Shown piece by piece: positions 41,335 through 49,743 of a stretch of DNA of 64,000 bases. Numbering within the stretch: position 1 is the stretch's first letter; every line of letters starts with the position of its first letter. The translations under genes were made by a program, and so were the position numbers. The DNA comes from Aquipseudomonas alcaligenes NBRC 14159 (GTDB taxonomy: Bacteria > Pseudomonadota > Gammaproteobacteria > Pseudomonadales > Pseudomonadaceae). Location: contig NZ_BATI01000005.1 in the NCBI RefSeq assembly GCF_000467105.1, positions 124,001-188,000 on the forward strand. Reading direction: 5' to 3'. Under the pieces are notes generated by a model, which ran no database searches, was not told the DNA's origin, and was given only the letters and a program-made list of their open reading frames with translations.

Positions 41335-42440
41335 GGCTGTTCTCCGAAGGCATTCAGCACGCGCTTGAGCAGTTCGTTGTGGCTGTAGCTGCCGTCACGG
41401 TCATCGGCATAGCGCACCACCACCAGTTTCTGCGTCGGCAGCACGTAGAGCCCCTGCCCCCAGTGGCCGAGCGCGGCAAAGGCATCGTCCGGCACGTCCG
41501 GCCAGGGACTGGCCGAGCCCTCCAGCGTCGCGTTGAGCCACCACTGGCCACCCGGCACGGCCTCGCCCGGCTTCTGCGGGTCGGGCCGGTAGTTGGCGAA
41601 CGGCGTGCGGTTGAACGCCACCCAGCTCGGCGGCAGCAGCTGGCGCTCGCCCCAGCGGCCGTCGCGCTGCATCAGCAGGCCGACACGGCCCAGGTCGCGG
41701 GCATTCAGGTAGGCATAGGAAGAGGCGACGAACGTGCCGCTGGCATCGCGCTCCCACACGGCCGAAGTGATGCCCAGCGGCTCGAACAGCGCGCTCCAGG
41801 GATAGTTCGCATAGGCCTGCTCGCCGACCATCGACTTCAGGCTGGCGCCGAGCACGTTGCTGTCACCGCTGGAATAGCGAAAGCGCGTGCCGGGGATGGC
41901 GCCCAGCGCATGCTCGGCGGTGAAGGCCGCCATGTCGCCACGGCCACGGGTGTAGAGCATGGCCACCACCGAGGACCTCAGCGGTGCGTATTCGTAGTCC
42001 TCCTGCCAGTCCAGGCCCGATGCCCAGTTGAGCAGGTGGCCGAGCTTCACGTCGGGGTGCGCGGCGAACGGCGGATAGTGTTTGGCCACCGTATCGTCCA
42101 GCTTGAAGCGTCCTTCGCCATAGGCGACGCCGAGCACGCTGGCGAACAGGCTCTTGCTGATCGACCAGGTCAGATGCGGGGTCTGCGCGGTCGTCGGCGC
42201 GGCGTAACGTTCGTAGACGATCACGCCATCCTTGATCACCAGCAGCGCATCGCTGCGCACACCGGCGCGGGTGGCATCGTCGCGCGCCGGAAAGGCATAG
42301 GCCTCGAGGGCCTGCAGGGCGGGGGTGACGGCGCTGGGCTGGCTGTTCCACTCGGGCATCGGCCAGCTCTGCGCAGCCAGGGGGCCGGCGGCCAGCAGGC
42401 AGCCGGCGACCAGGGTGCGACGCAACAGGGCAAGGGGCAT
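41331..42440 (-). CDS. Serine hydrolase, class C beta-lactamase-like fold
   Basis: Exported 369-residue protein with signal peptide (1-24, ending PLAAQ). The catalytic SxxK is Ser93-Ile-Ser-Lys96 in TWSISKSLFA. RYSSGDSN supplies the second-motif region and GHWGQG the third, in the arrangement of the 6-aminohexanoate-dimer hydrolase/EstB group. Likely a periplasmic esterase or peptidase rather than an antibiotic resistance enzyme. Overlaps the small membrane-protein gene that follows. Confidence 0.85.
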   Translation of the reverse strand: MPLALLRRTLVAGCLLAAGPLAAQSWPMPEWNSQPSAVTPALQALEAYAFPARDDATRAGVRSDALLVIKDGVIVYERYAAPTTAQTPHLTWSISKSLFASVLGVAYGEGRFKLDDTVAKHYPPFAAHPDVKLGHLLNWASGLDWQEDYEYAPLRSSVVAMLYTRGRGDMAAFTAEHALGAIPGTRFRYSSGDSNVLGASLKSMVGEQAYANYPWSALFEPLGITSAVWERDASGTFVASSYAYLNARDLGRVGLLMQRDGRWGERQLLPPSWVAFNRTPFANYRPDPQKPGEAVPGGQWWLNATLEGSASPWPDVPDDAFAALGHWGQGLYVLPTQKLVVVRYADDRDGSYSHNELLKRVLNAFGEQP

Positions 42441-42518
42441 CGGGCTCGCTCACATTTCGGAGAGGAGCCGACGCTAGCACGGCGGGGGTGACGAACAACA
42501 GCGTCGCGGGCGCTGCGC

Positions 42519-43304
42519 TCAATCCGGCAGGCGGTAGTCCTGCTGGGTCATCAGGTCCAGGCCACACTCCAGCTGCTCGATCCAGTCGAGGAAGGCATTG
42601 ATCATCTGGGGACCGACAAAGGGCCGGCCGTGCTGCGGCACGATCATCGCCACGTCCATCTCGCGCACCATCTGCGCCCAGAAGCGGCAGGCCTTGTTGC
42701 TGGCCATGTAGCGCCGATGGAAACCGGCCATGCTGGGGACGTGGGCGGCGAAGTCCTGGACCGGGCTGGCGTCGTCGACCATCGAGGCGCCCATGTCGCC
42801 GGAGAAGAGGATCTTGCTCACCGGGTCGTACAGCTGGAAGTTGCCCACCGAGTGCAGGAAATGCGCCGGCACGGCCTTCAGCTGGCAGTTGCCGAGCGGG
42901 ATCGACTGGCCGCGATCGGGCAGCGCGATGATGCGGTCGTAGGTGCAGATGCCGTGGCTGAGGGCCAGGTAGTTGGCCGTCAGGTGCGGCAGGAAACGCG
43001 CCCACAACTTGGAGCAGATCACCCGCGCCCGGGTGTGCAGCAGCCACTTGTCCAGCGAGGCGATGATGTCCGGGTCCTGGTGCGAGGCGAAGATGTAGGT
43101 CAGTGCCTGCACCGGGATGTGCTTGGACAGCTCCAGCGACAGTGGGGTGTAGGTCAGGTCGCCGCCCGGATCGAGCAGCAGGTACTGCTCGTGGTCGGTG
43201 ATCAGGAACTGGTTGGACTGCACACCCTCGCCGCTGACCAGGTCATCGAACATCAGGCATTGGTGGGTACCGTTGTCGAACAGCACGATGGGCTCGCGGC
43301 GCAT
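42519..43304 (-). CDS. Metallo-beta-lactamase-fold (ODP/flavorubredoxin-like) protein
   Basis: A 261-residue cytoplasmic protein related to the diiron oxygen-binding domain of flavodiiron proteins, without the flavodoxin part. Visible features are SNQFLITDHEQYLLLDPGG, SHQDPD in the place of the HxExD metal motif, and VPAHFLHSVGNFQLYDPVSK. LFSGDMGAS carries the later Asp and VPQHGRP the last His. The metal motif is slightly altered (Gln-Asp for x-Glu). ATG 43304 with GAGG upstream fixes the start. The redox partner and substrate are unknown. Confidence 0.8.
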   Translation of the reverse strand: MRREPIVLFDNGTHQCLMFDDLVSGEGVQSNQFLITDHEQYLLLDPGGDLTYTPLSLELSKHIPVQALTYIFASHQDPDIIASLDKWLLHTRARVICSKLWARFLPHLTANYLALSHGICTYDRIIALPDRGQSIPLGNCQLKAVPAHFLHSVGNFQLYDPVSKILFSGDMGASMVDDASPVQDFAAHVPSMAGFHRRYMASNKACRFWAQMVREMDVAMIVPQHGRPFVGPQMINAFLDWIEQLECGLDLMTQQDYRLPD

Positions 43305-43436
43305 GGAAACCTCGGGATAACAGAGCGACGCGAGCTTAGGCGCAGGCAGCGACAAACATACTGACCTGGATCAAACGAGAGTGAGTGGCGACTGCGCGAC
43401 AGCTCTAGGGCCTGGCTTGCGGACCACGAACAGGCC

Positions 43437-44315
43437 CTAGAAGCCCAGCGCGGCGGCCGCCTTCTCCAGGCGCTTGTCGCGCGCCGAGCGGGCCACCGCC
43501 AGCAGGTTGCAATCGCGCGTCCACAGCGCGGCCCAGGACTCCGCTCCGGCGCCGATGGCGGCGTCCACTTCCGGCCGCAGCGCCTCGAACTGGGCGAACA
43601 AGCCGGCCAGCAGCAGATGGGTGACCGGCTCGCTGGCGCTGTGTCGCGCCACTTCGGCGCAACCACCGATCAGTGCCAGCAGGCGCAGGCGCAGCGCCGC
43701 CGGCCAGCCGCCATCGCGCCCGATGCCGTACAGCCAGGCGGTGATCGCGGCCAGCACATGCAGGTCCTCGATGCTGCGGAAGGGTTTGACGTAACTGTCC
43801 CAGCCATCGCCCGGCAACAGTTCGCACAACACATTGTCCAGGTGCAGGCGGGCATGGCCGATGTCCGGCATCAGGGCCAGCGCCGGCAGTGGCTCGATGC
43901 GCGCGCCCGGCGCACCGCTGCGCACCACGCCCACGGCCAGACGCGGGGCGCCCTGCTCCTCGCTGCGCGCCGCCACCAGCAACCAGTCGGCGGCCTCGGC
44001 GGCGGTGACGAAGTCCTTGCGCCCGGACAGGTGCAGCCCGTCCAGGCGGGTGTGCAGATCGGCCGGACGCGAGCTGCGGTTCTCGGTGACGCACAGCGCG
44101 CCGAGGCTGCGCGGCGCCGCCGGCCACAACGCGCGCAAGGCGCCCTGGTAACCGGCCAGGAAGGCCAGCCCCGGCGTGGCCGCCAGGCAGCCGCCGAGCA
44201 CCGCCAGGGCAAACGGGCTGCTATCGCCCGCCCGCCCCAGCAGCGCGGCATACCAGTCATCCAGGGGCCCGGCCGGCAGGCGGTCACGGGTTTCCAGCAG
44301 AGATTGCCAGGGCAT
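43437..44315 (-). CDS. Short acyl-CoA dehydrogenase-like protein
   Basis: A 292-residue protein resembling the middle of acyl-CoA dehydrogenases (GALCVTENRSSRPADLHTRL, then DGLHLSGRKDFVTAAEAADW and LLVAARSEEQG). It is shorter than the usual 380 residues and lacks a recognisable catalytic Glu region at the C-terminus. It may be a dehydrogenase-fold protein with another role. ATG 44315 has GAGGA upstream. Divergent from olsB; an inverted repeat overlaps its stop codon (43404-43440). Confidence 0.7.
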   Translation of the reverse strand: MPWQSLLETRDRLPAGPLDDWYAALLGRAGDSSPFALAVLGGCLAATPGLAFLAGYQGALRALWPAAPRSLGALCVTENRSSRPADLHTRLDGLHLSGRKDFVTAAEAADWLLVAARSEEQGAPRLAVGVVRSGAPGARIEPLPALALMPDIGHARLHLDNVLCELLPGDGWDSYVKPFRSIEDLHVLAAITAWLYGIGRDGGWPAALRLRLLALIGGCAEVARHSASEPVTHLLLAGLFAQFEALRPEVDAAIGAGAESWAALWTRDCNLLAVARSARDKRLEKAAAALGF

Positions 44316-44333
44316 CACAAAAGTCCTCGTCGT

Positions 44334-44351
44334 CTGTCACGCAAGCATCAC
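44334..44351 (+). promoter_or_regulatory. Possible weak Pho box before olsB
   Basis: CTGTCAC-GCAA-GCATCAC has the 7+4+7 layout of a PhoB site; the first half is near ideal, the second matches only four of seven positions. Ornithine lipids are made on phosphate limitation in pseudomonads, so a Pho box is expected. The call is weak. Confidence 0.3.
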
Positions 44352-44452
44352 CAAATGTTCATGGAGGTGACACCGGGTGTTCCTAGCCTGAGCTTGCCCA
44401 ACAACATCGACCGGCCGCAACCCATAGCAGGCTGGCTCACGGAGGCTAATCG

Positions 44453-45196
44453 ATGACCCAGATCGCCCGAACTGCCGAACGCCGCCTGCATGCCGAGCGC
44501 CTGATCGGCCCGGATGCGCTGCGCGAGGCCCAGACCCTGCGCTACGCCGTGTTCAGCAGCGAATTCGATGCAAAGCTGAAAGGCGCCGAGCTGGGCCTGG
44601 ACATGGATGACTACGACCCGCACTGCCGCCACATCGGCGTGCGCGATCTGAACAGCGGCAAGCTGGTGGCCACCACCCGCCTGCTCGACCATCAGGCCGC
44701 CGCCAGCCTCGGCCGTTTCTACAGCGAGGAAGAGTTCAGCCTGCATGGCCTGGCCCACCTCGAAGGGCCGCTGCTGGAGATCGGCCGCACCTGCGTCGAC
44801 CCGGCCTACCGCAACGGCGGCACCATCGCGGTGCTGTGGAGCGAGCTGGCCGACGTGCTCAACGAAGGCGGCTACCGCTACCTGATGGGCTGCGCCAGCA
44901 TCCCCATGCAGGACGGCGGCGTCCAGGCCCAGGCGATCATGCAGCGCCTGCGCGAACGCCACCTGTGCACCGAGAACCTGCGCGCCGAACCGCGCACCCC
45001 GCTGCCGGCCATGGACCTGCCGGGCAACGTCATCGCCGAGATGCCGCCGCTGCTCAAGGCCTACATGCGCCTGGGCGCCAAGGTCTGTGGTGAACCGTGC
45101 TGGGACCGCGACTTCCAGGTGGCCGACGTGTTCATCCTGCTCAAGCGCGACGAGCTGTGTCCGCGCTACGCCCGTCACTTCAAGGCCGCCGTGTGA
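44453..45196 (+). CDS. olsB: L-ornithine N-alpha-acyltransferase (ornithine lipid synthesis)
   Basis: GNAT-fold enzyme of 247 residues that transfers a 3-hydroxyacyl chain from ACP to ornithine, giving lyso-ornithine lipid. Family features: [38 protein letters not shown] (acyl-ACP-binding loop), [10 protein letters not shown]. The next gene is the matching O-acyltransferase olsA. The stop codon lies in the first bases of a 141-bp inverted-repeat element that separates olsB from olsA. Confidence 0.92.
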   Translation: MTQIARTAERRLHAERLIGPDALREAQTLRYAVFSSEFDAKLKGAELGLDMDDYDPHCRHIGVRDLNSGKLVATTRLLDHQAAASLGRFYSEEEFSLHGLAHLEGPLLEIGRTCVDPAYRNGGTIAVLWSELADVLNEGGYRYLMGCASIPMQDGGVQAQAIMQRLRERHLCTENLRAEPRTPLPAMDLPGNVIAEMPPLLKAYMRLGAKVCGEPCWDRDFQVADVFILLKRDELCPRYARHFKAAV

Positions 45197-45335
45197 AACC
45201 TGTCTCGGATCTCTTGATCGTCGGCCATGCTGCGTTGAAATGGTGCTCGGGCTGCTCATTTACAGCTCGTAAACTCCGCGCCCTCGCCCCATTTCGCCTT
45301 GCCTGGCTCTAGCTCAAGAGCCCGAAACAGGTTTC
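45195..45335. repeat. 141-bp palindromic MITE-like element between olsB and olsA
   Basis: Terminal arms 45195-45218 and 45311-45335 are imperfect inverted repeats of about 24 bp (GAAACCTGT...CTCTTGA against TCAAGAG...ACAGGTTTC). Inside, shorter complementary pieces line up: GAAATGG/CCATTTC, TGCTCGGGC/GCCCTCGC, and TTTAC-AGCTC-GTAAA at the centre. The whole element can therefore fold into one long imperfect hairpin. It encodes nothing and resembles mobile intergenic repeats of Pseudomonas. It begins on the olsB stop codon. Confidence 0.75.
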
Positions 45336-45365
45336 CGGCTCTTGTTCCCTCACACGAGAGCAATA

Positions 45366-46136
45366 ATGAACCGACTTCGTCTCTACTTGCGCCTGGCCCG
45401 GCTGGCAGCGGTGCTGCTGCTGGGCATGGCCCTGGCCAGCGTTGTGGCCGTCGCCGAGCGCCTGTATCGGCACGACCTGATGGCGCTGCGCCAGCGCCTG
45501 ACCCGCTGGTTCCTCGCCCGCTTGAGCGGCGCCCTGCCCTTCGACGTCGAAGTACGCGGCGAGCTGCCACAGGGCCCGCACCTTTGGGTCGGCAACCATG
45601 TGTCGTGGACCGACATCCCGCTGCTCGGCCAGCTGCTGCCGATCTCCTTCCTGTCCAAGGCCGAAGTGCGTACCTGGCCGCTGGCCGGCTGGCTGGCGCA
45701 CAAGGCTGGCACCCTGTTTATCCGCAGAGGCTCGGGCGACAGCACACTGCTGGCGCGCCAGCTGCACCGTCACCTGGAAGCCGGGCGCCAGTTGCTGATC
45801 TTCCCCGAGGGCACCACCACTGACGGCCAGCAGGTACGCACCTTCCACGGCCGCCTGCTGACCGGTGCCATCGAGGCCGGCGTGCCGCTGCAGCCGGTGG
45901 CGATCCGCTACCGGCGCGATGACGAGATCGACCTCATCGCCCCCTTTATCGGCGACGACGACCTGCCCTCGCACCTGCTACGGCTTTTTCGTGCCGAGCG
46001 CGCGGTGGTCGAAATCCAGCTGCTTACCCCGATCGCCAGTCACGGCCAGGAGCGCAACGCCCTGGCTCGCCAGGCGCAGCGGGCGGTGCAGGTGGCGCTG
46101 TTTGGCGAGCCGCAGGAGCAGTCGCAGGCGGCCTGA
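45366..46136 (+). CDS. olsA: Lyso-ornithine lipid O-acyltransferase (PlsC family)
   Basis: A 256-residue 1-acyl-glycerol-3-phosphate acyltransferase-like enzyme with one N-terminal membrane segment (about 12-30). The HX4D motif is in NHVSWTD (77-83), and the substrate motif is FPEGTTTDG. Placed after olsB it should add the second acyl chain to lyso-ornithine lipid. PlsC activity in phospholipid synthesis is an alternative some OlsA proteins share. The palindromic repeat upstream could uncouple its expression from olsB. ATG 45366 is chosen to give the usual short N-terminus. Confidence 0.88.
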   Translation: MNRLRLYLRLARLAAVLLLGMALASVVAVAERLYRHDLMALRQRLTRWFLARLSGALPFDVEVRGELPQGPHLWVGNHVSWTDIPLLGQLLPISFLSKAEVRTWPLAGWLAHKAGTLFIRRGSGDSTLLARQLHRHLEAGRQLLIFPEGTTTDGQQVRTFHGRLLTGAIEAGVPLQPVAIRYRRDDEIDLIAPFIGDDDLPSHLLRLFRAERAVVEIQLLTPIASHGQERNALARQAQRAVQVALFGEPQEQSQAA

Positions 46137-46159
46137 TGGCGTGCGGTTTACTGCCGCCG

Positions 46160-46218
46160 TAGGGTGGATCACGCTTCACCGATCCACCGGGCGGCGTAAG
46201 GGTGCGTCATCCACCCTA
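46160..46218. repeat. Inverted TAGGGTGGAT repeat
   Basis: TAGGGTGGATCACGC (46160-46174) and GCGTCATCCACCCTA (46204-46218) are near-perfect inverted repeats, with GGATC/GATCC pairing also present in the centre. GTAGGGTGGAT repeats of this kind are common between Pseudomonas genes. The right arm overlaps the acpH stop codon. Confidence 0.7.
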
Positions 46219-46782
46219 GGATCTGGCAAACACCTGCAACTGCGGATAGAACTCGCGGAAGTCATCGCTGAGCGGCTGGTACAGCCGCTCCAGTTCCTGC
46301 ATGGCGCCGGCCAGCAGCTGCGGCCGCGACAGGCGCCGGCTCATGCCACCGATCACCTGCTCAAGCACGGCGAACTCGCGGTAACTGCCCAGCCAGTCCT
46401 GCGCCGCCATGCGCGGGGCGATGAAGGCCAGGCGCTCGGGCAGTTCGCGCTGGGCCGCCAGCACCTCATAGACCCGGCCAGTGAACTGCGGCAGTGGTTC
46501 AGCGTGGTAGTCCGCCCAGTCGCGCGCCAGGCAATGGTCGAAGAACAGGTCCAGCAGGATGCCCGAAGTGCGCCGCCGTTCGGCGGGAAAGCGCGCCCGC
46601 GCCTGCTCGACCAGCGGGTGGCGGTCGGTGAAGGCGTCGATCTGCCGGTGCAGGCGGATGGCCGCTTCGAGATCGGCCGGAAAGCGCCCCGCCAGCGGCC
46701 CCTTGACGAAGTCGCCGTACAGGCTGCCAAGCAGCTGCGCCGGGCTGTCGCCGCCCAGGTGCAGGTGCGCCAGGTAGTTCAT
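46216..46782 (-). CDS. Acyl carrier protein phosphodiesterase-like (AcpH family)
   Basis: A 188-residue HD-like hydrolase of the AcpH family (COG3124), which removes the phosphopantetheine arm of ACP. Family features: MNYLAHLHLGGDSPAQLLGS, GDFVKG, IRLHRQIDAFTDRHP with metal-binding His/Asp, LLDLFFDHCLARDW. Starts by ATGA overlap with the AraC regulator gene upstream, and its stop TAG is formed by the arm of an intergenic repeat. Confidence 0.85.
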   Translation of the reverse strand: MNYLAHLHLGGDSPAQLLGSLYGDFVKGPLAGRFPADLEAAIRLHRQIDAFTDRHPLVEQARARFPAERRRTSGILLDLFFDHCLARDWADYHAEPLPQFTGRVYEVLAAQRELPERLAFIAPRMAAQDWLGSYREFAVLEQVIGGMSRRLSRPQLLAGAMQELERLYQPLSDDFREFYPQLQVFARS

Positions 46783-47804
46783 GCGGCCGCCCTGCGCCAG
46801 GCATTGGGGGTCATGCCCAGCCAGCGGCGGAAGGTGCGGCTGAAGTTGCTGGTGTCGCGATAACCCAAGCGCTCGGCCACCGCCTCGACGCTCAGCTCGG
46901 TGTTCTGCAGCAGCCAGCAGGCCAGCTCCTGGCGCACCTCGTCGAGCAGCAGCTGGTAGTGCGCGCCCTCCTCGCGCAGGCGGCGGATCAGGGTACGCTC
47001 GGACAGGTGGAACTCCTCGGCCAGCTGCTCCAGGGTCGGGTAGCTGCCGCTGCAGGCCAGCAGGCGCAGCTGCACCTTGCTGGTCCAGTCGCCGCCGTGG
47101 CGGGTGCCGAGCAGCTGATGCTCGCAGTCGCGCAGGGCGATGCGCGCGGCCTGGGCATCGGCGCTCAGGCTCGGCCGGTCGAGCCAGGCCAGCGGCAGGC
47201 AGACGCTGCACGCCTCAGCGGCAAAGCTCACGTGCGGCCCCAGCAGCTCGCGGTAGCGCGCCCCCCAGGGCGGCTCGGCGAAGGGAAAGGCGAACTCCAG
47301 GCGGCCTTCCGGCAGGCCGCCGCACACCGCCTCCAGCAGGCGCAGGCAGACCCCGGCCAGGCTGGTGAGGATGTGCTCGCGCACATCGCCCAGGTCGAAC
47401 AGCTCATCGACGCGAATGCGGTAGCGCTCGCCCTCCACGCCACCGGACAGGCGCAGGCTGGACAGGCGCAGCACGCTGAAGCGCTCCAGCACCTGCAGCA
47501 CGCCACGCAGGTCCGGGCACAGCGCCGCGGCGTAGCCCACCGGGCCATGGGCCGATACCGGCGTGGCGCAGCCCACCTCCAGGCCCAGCCAGGGACAGTC
47601 GGTGAGTACGATGGCACGGCGCACCAGGCGCTGCACCTGGGCGAAGTTGAGCGGGCGGTTGTCGCGGTGCAGGTGTTGCCAGTCCAGCCCGGTACCGCTG
47701 AGGATGTCGTCCTCGGTGAAGCCGCGCTGGCGCAGCGCCGCGCACAGCAGACGGGCGTAGATCGGGTGCAGGCAGGGTTGCAGCGGGACGAGGCTGGGTT
47801 CCAT
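46779..47804 (-). CDS. AraC-family regulator, likely of the alkane hydroxylase genes
   Basis: A 341-residue activator of the AraC group with an Arabinose_bd/OruR-like N-terminal domain (about 20-210) and a C-terminal double helix-turn-helix (about 235-338; LEQLAEEFHLSERTLIRRLR and AERLGYRDTSNFSRTFRRWL). It is transcribed divergently from alkB across a 123-bp gap. AraC-type regulators such as AlkR of Acinetobacter control alkane oxidation, so control of alkB by alkanes or alkanols is inferred. It is co-translated with acpH. Confidence 0.85.
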   Translation of the reverse strand: MEPSLVPLQPCLHPIYARLLCAALRQRGFTEDDILSGTGLDWQHLHRDNRPLNFAQVQRLVRRAIVLTDCPWLGLEVGCATPVSAHGPVGYAAALCPDLRGVLQVLERFSVLRLSSLRLSGGVEGERYRIRVDELFDLGDVREHILTSLAGVCLRLLEAVCGGLPEGRLEFAFPFAEPPWGARYRELLGPHVSFAAEACSVCLPLAWLDRPSLSADAQAARIALRDCEHQLLGTRHGGDWTSKVQLRLLACSGSYPTLEQLAEEFHLSERTLIRRLREEGAHYQLLLDEVRQELACWLLQNTELSVEAVAERLGYRDTSNFSRTFRRWLGMTPNAWRRAAA

Positions 47805-47927
47805 GGCGGCTTCCGGCGCGATGCTCAGCTGTCACCATAAGACGATTTTCTGCCCATCTCAACGGTTCTGCGCAACACCAATGCGGTCCATGCTGGCCAC
47901 AGGTCGTAGAACCTCGGAGAGAACAAC

Positions 47928-49088
47928 ATGGAAATCGCCCTGCCCTACCGTGACCACAAGCGCCCGTTGTGGCTGCTGTCGCTGTTCGTTCCCATCCTCG
48001 GGCTGATCGGCCCGGCGCTGTACCTGCTGGTGTCGCCCAGCGAATTCTGGCTGTGGCTGTCGCCGCTGTTCTTCTATTTCGGCATCCCGCTGCTGGACGC
48101 GCTGATCGGCGAGGACCCGAGCAACCCGCCGGAGTCCGAAGTGCCGGCGCTGGAAGCCGATCCCTACTACCGCTGGATCACCTACCTGCTGGTGCCGGTG
48201 CTGTGGGCCTCGTTCATCGCCATCTGCGTATTCGTCGCCAGCCAGCCGCTGAGCGCAACCGGCCTGCTGGCGATGATCATCAACACCGGTGGCGGCCTGG
48301 GTTTCGCCATCAACCTGGGCCACGAGATGGGCCACAAGAAGAGCACCCTGGAGCGTTGGCTGGCCAAGCTGGCGCTGGCGCCGGCCTGCTACGGGCACTT
48401 CTACATCGAACACAACCGCGGTCATCACCGCGATGTGGCGACGCCGGTCGACCCGGCCTCGTCGCGCATGGGCGAGTCGATCTACCGTTTCGTCCTGCGC
48501 GAAATGCCGGGCGGCTTCCGCCGTGCCTGGCAGCTGGAGCGCGAACGCCTGGCGCGCTGCGGCAAGAGTCCCTGGAGCCTGGACAACGAAGTGCTGCAGC
48601 CGGCGCTGATCAGCCTGGCGCTGTACGGCGCGCTGGTGGCCGCGCTGGGCTGGCAGATCCTGCCGTTCCTGCTGCTCAGCGCCTTCTGGGGCGCCTTCCA
48701 GCTGACCTCGGCCAACTACCTGGAGCACTACGGCCTGCTGCGGCGCAAGCTGGAAAATGGCCGCTACGAGGTGTGCCAGCCGCACCATTCGTGGAACAGC
48801 AACCACCTGTTCTCCAACTGGGCGCTGTTCCACCTGCAGCGCCATTCCGACCACCACGCCCACCCGACCCGGCGCTACCAGTCGCTGCGCAACTTCCCCG
48901 ACCTGCCGCGCCTGCCCAGCGGCTACTTCGGCATGTACCTGCTGGCCTACGTGCCGCCCCTGTGGTTCCGCCTGATGAACCCGCGGCTGATCGCGGCAGT
49001 GCAGGGCGATGCGGCGCGCATCAACTTCCAGCCGGGCCTGCGCGAGCGCCTGATGCGCCGCTACGGCCTGCAGGAGCACGCCGCATGA
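47928..49088 (+). CDS. alkB: Alkane 1-monooxygenase (AlkB)
   Basis: Membrane diiron enzyme hydroxylating the terminal carbon of alkanes, 386 residues with six membrane helices. The histidine clusters are HEMGHKK (132-138), EHNRGHH (161-167) and LQRHSDHH (303-310), with the AlkB signature NYLEHYG (263-269). All metal ligands are present. By eye, Phe49 stands where the GPo1 enzyme has Trp55, a position limiting chain length. Electrons come from the rubredoxin encoded next by ATGA overlap. Ribosome site CGGAGAG. Confidence 0.95.
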   Translation: MEIALPYRDHKRPLWLLSLFVPILGLIGPALYLLVSPSEFWLWLSPLFFYFGIPLLDALIGEDPSNPPESEVPALEADPYYRWITYLLVPVLWASFIAICVFVASQPLSATGLLAMIINTGGGLGFAINLGHEMGHKKSTLERWLAKLALAPACYGHFYIEHNRGHHRDVATPVDPASSRMGESIYRFVLREMPGGFRRAWQLERERLARCGKSPWSLDNEVLQPALISLALYGALVAALGWQILPFLLLSAFWGAFQLTSANYLEHYGLLRRKLENGRYEVCQPHHSWNSNHLFSNWALFHLQRHSDHHAHPTRRYQSLRNFPDLPRLPSGYFGMYLLAYVPPLWFRLMNPRLIAAVQGDAARINFQPGLRERLMRRYGLQEHAA

Positions 49089-49252
49089 GCCGCTACCGTT
49101 GCCCGGAATGCGGCTACTGCTACGACGAAGCCCGCGGCGAGCCGCACCAGGGCTACCCGGCCGGCACGCCGTGGGACGCCCTGCCGGACGACTTCGCCTG
49201 CCCGGACTGCGCGATCCGGGTGAAGGACGAGTTCGAGCCGCTGGCCGAATGA
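49085..49252 (+). CDS. Rubredoxin (AlkG-type)
   Basis: A 55-residue iron protein with CPECGY (Cys6, Cys9) and CPDC (Cys39, Cys42) ligands and the core YPAGTPWDALPDDFACPDC. The residue order around the first pair, CPECGYCYDEARG, is typical of rubredoxins paired with AlkB. Transfers electrons from rubredoxin reductase to AlkB. Its start overlaps the alkB stop, so the pair is co-translated; no reductase gene is in the window. Confidence 0.95.
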   Translation: MSRYRCPECGYCYDEARGEPHQGYPAGTPWDALPDDFACPDCAIRVKDEFEPLAE

Positions 49253-49305
49253 CCCACCCCGGCCGCGAGCCACGCGCAGGCTCGCGGCCTGCCCATCAGC
49301 AGCGT

Positions 49306-49379
49306 CGATAGTCGCTATCGGAACAAACGATCTGCGTATCGGGAAAGCCCGATATACAGTTCGCCTCAATCCGATACGC
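49306..49379. promoter_or_regulatory. Palindrome cluster in front of arsR-type gene
   Basis: Three overlapping symmetries built on the core CGATA/TATCG: CGATAG-TCG-CTATCG (49306-49320), TATCGGG-AAAG-CCCGATA (49337-49354), and a distant pair GCGTATCGG (49335-49343) with CCGATACGC (49371-49379). They end 14 bp before the regulator start. Most likely the ArsR-type operator for the arsR-MFS-nemA operon. Confidence 0.65.
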
Positions 49380-49392
49380 GCAGTCCGCCGCC

Positions 49393-49698
49393 ATGTCCGA
49401 CTCCATCGACCTCGACGAAATCATCAAAGCCCTGGCCCACCCGGTGCGCCGCGAAATCCTGCAGTGGCTGAAGGAGCCGGAAAAGCACTTCGCCGACCAG
49501 GACCACCCGCTGGAACTGGGCGTGTGCGCCGGCAAGTTCGAGCGCTGCGGCCTGTCCCAGTCGAGCGTCTCGGCGCACCTGGCAACGCTGCAGCGCGCCG
49601 GCCTGGTGACCTGTCGCAAGGTCGGCCAGTGGAGCTTCTTCAAGCGTAACGAGGCCGTCATCCAGGCCTTCCTGAGAAGCCTCGACCAACAACTCTGA
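49393..49698 (+). CDS. ArsR-family transcriptional regulator
   Basis: A 101-residue winged-helix repressor (IIKALAHPVRREILQWLKEP; recognition helix LSQSSVSAHLATLQRAGLVT). Two cysteines flank the start of the recognition helix (Cys45 and Cys52 in VCAGKFERCG). Since the downstream genes are an exporter and an electrophile-reducing enzyme, thiol modification or oxidation of these cysteines is a plausible signal. Palindromes stand just upstream. The genes that follow are 45 and 18 nt apart, consistent with an operon. Confidence 0.85.
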   Translation: MSDSIDLDEIIKALAHPVRREILQWLKEPEKHFADQDHPLELGVCAGKFERCGLSQSSVSAHLATLQRAGLVTCRKVGQWSFFKRNEAVIQAFLRSLDQQL

Positions 49699-49743
49699 GC
49701 CCACGGGCCCTTCCATCACCGATTCGTTTCAGGAGCCGGCCCC

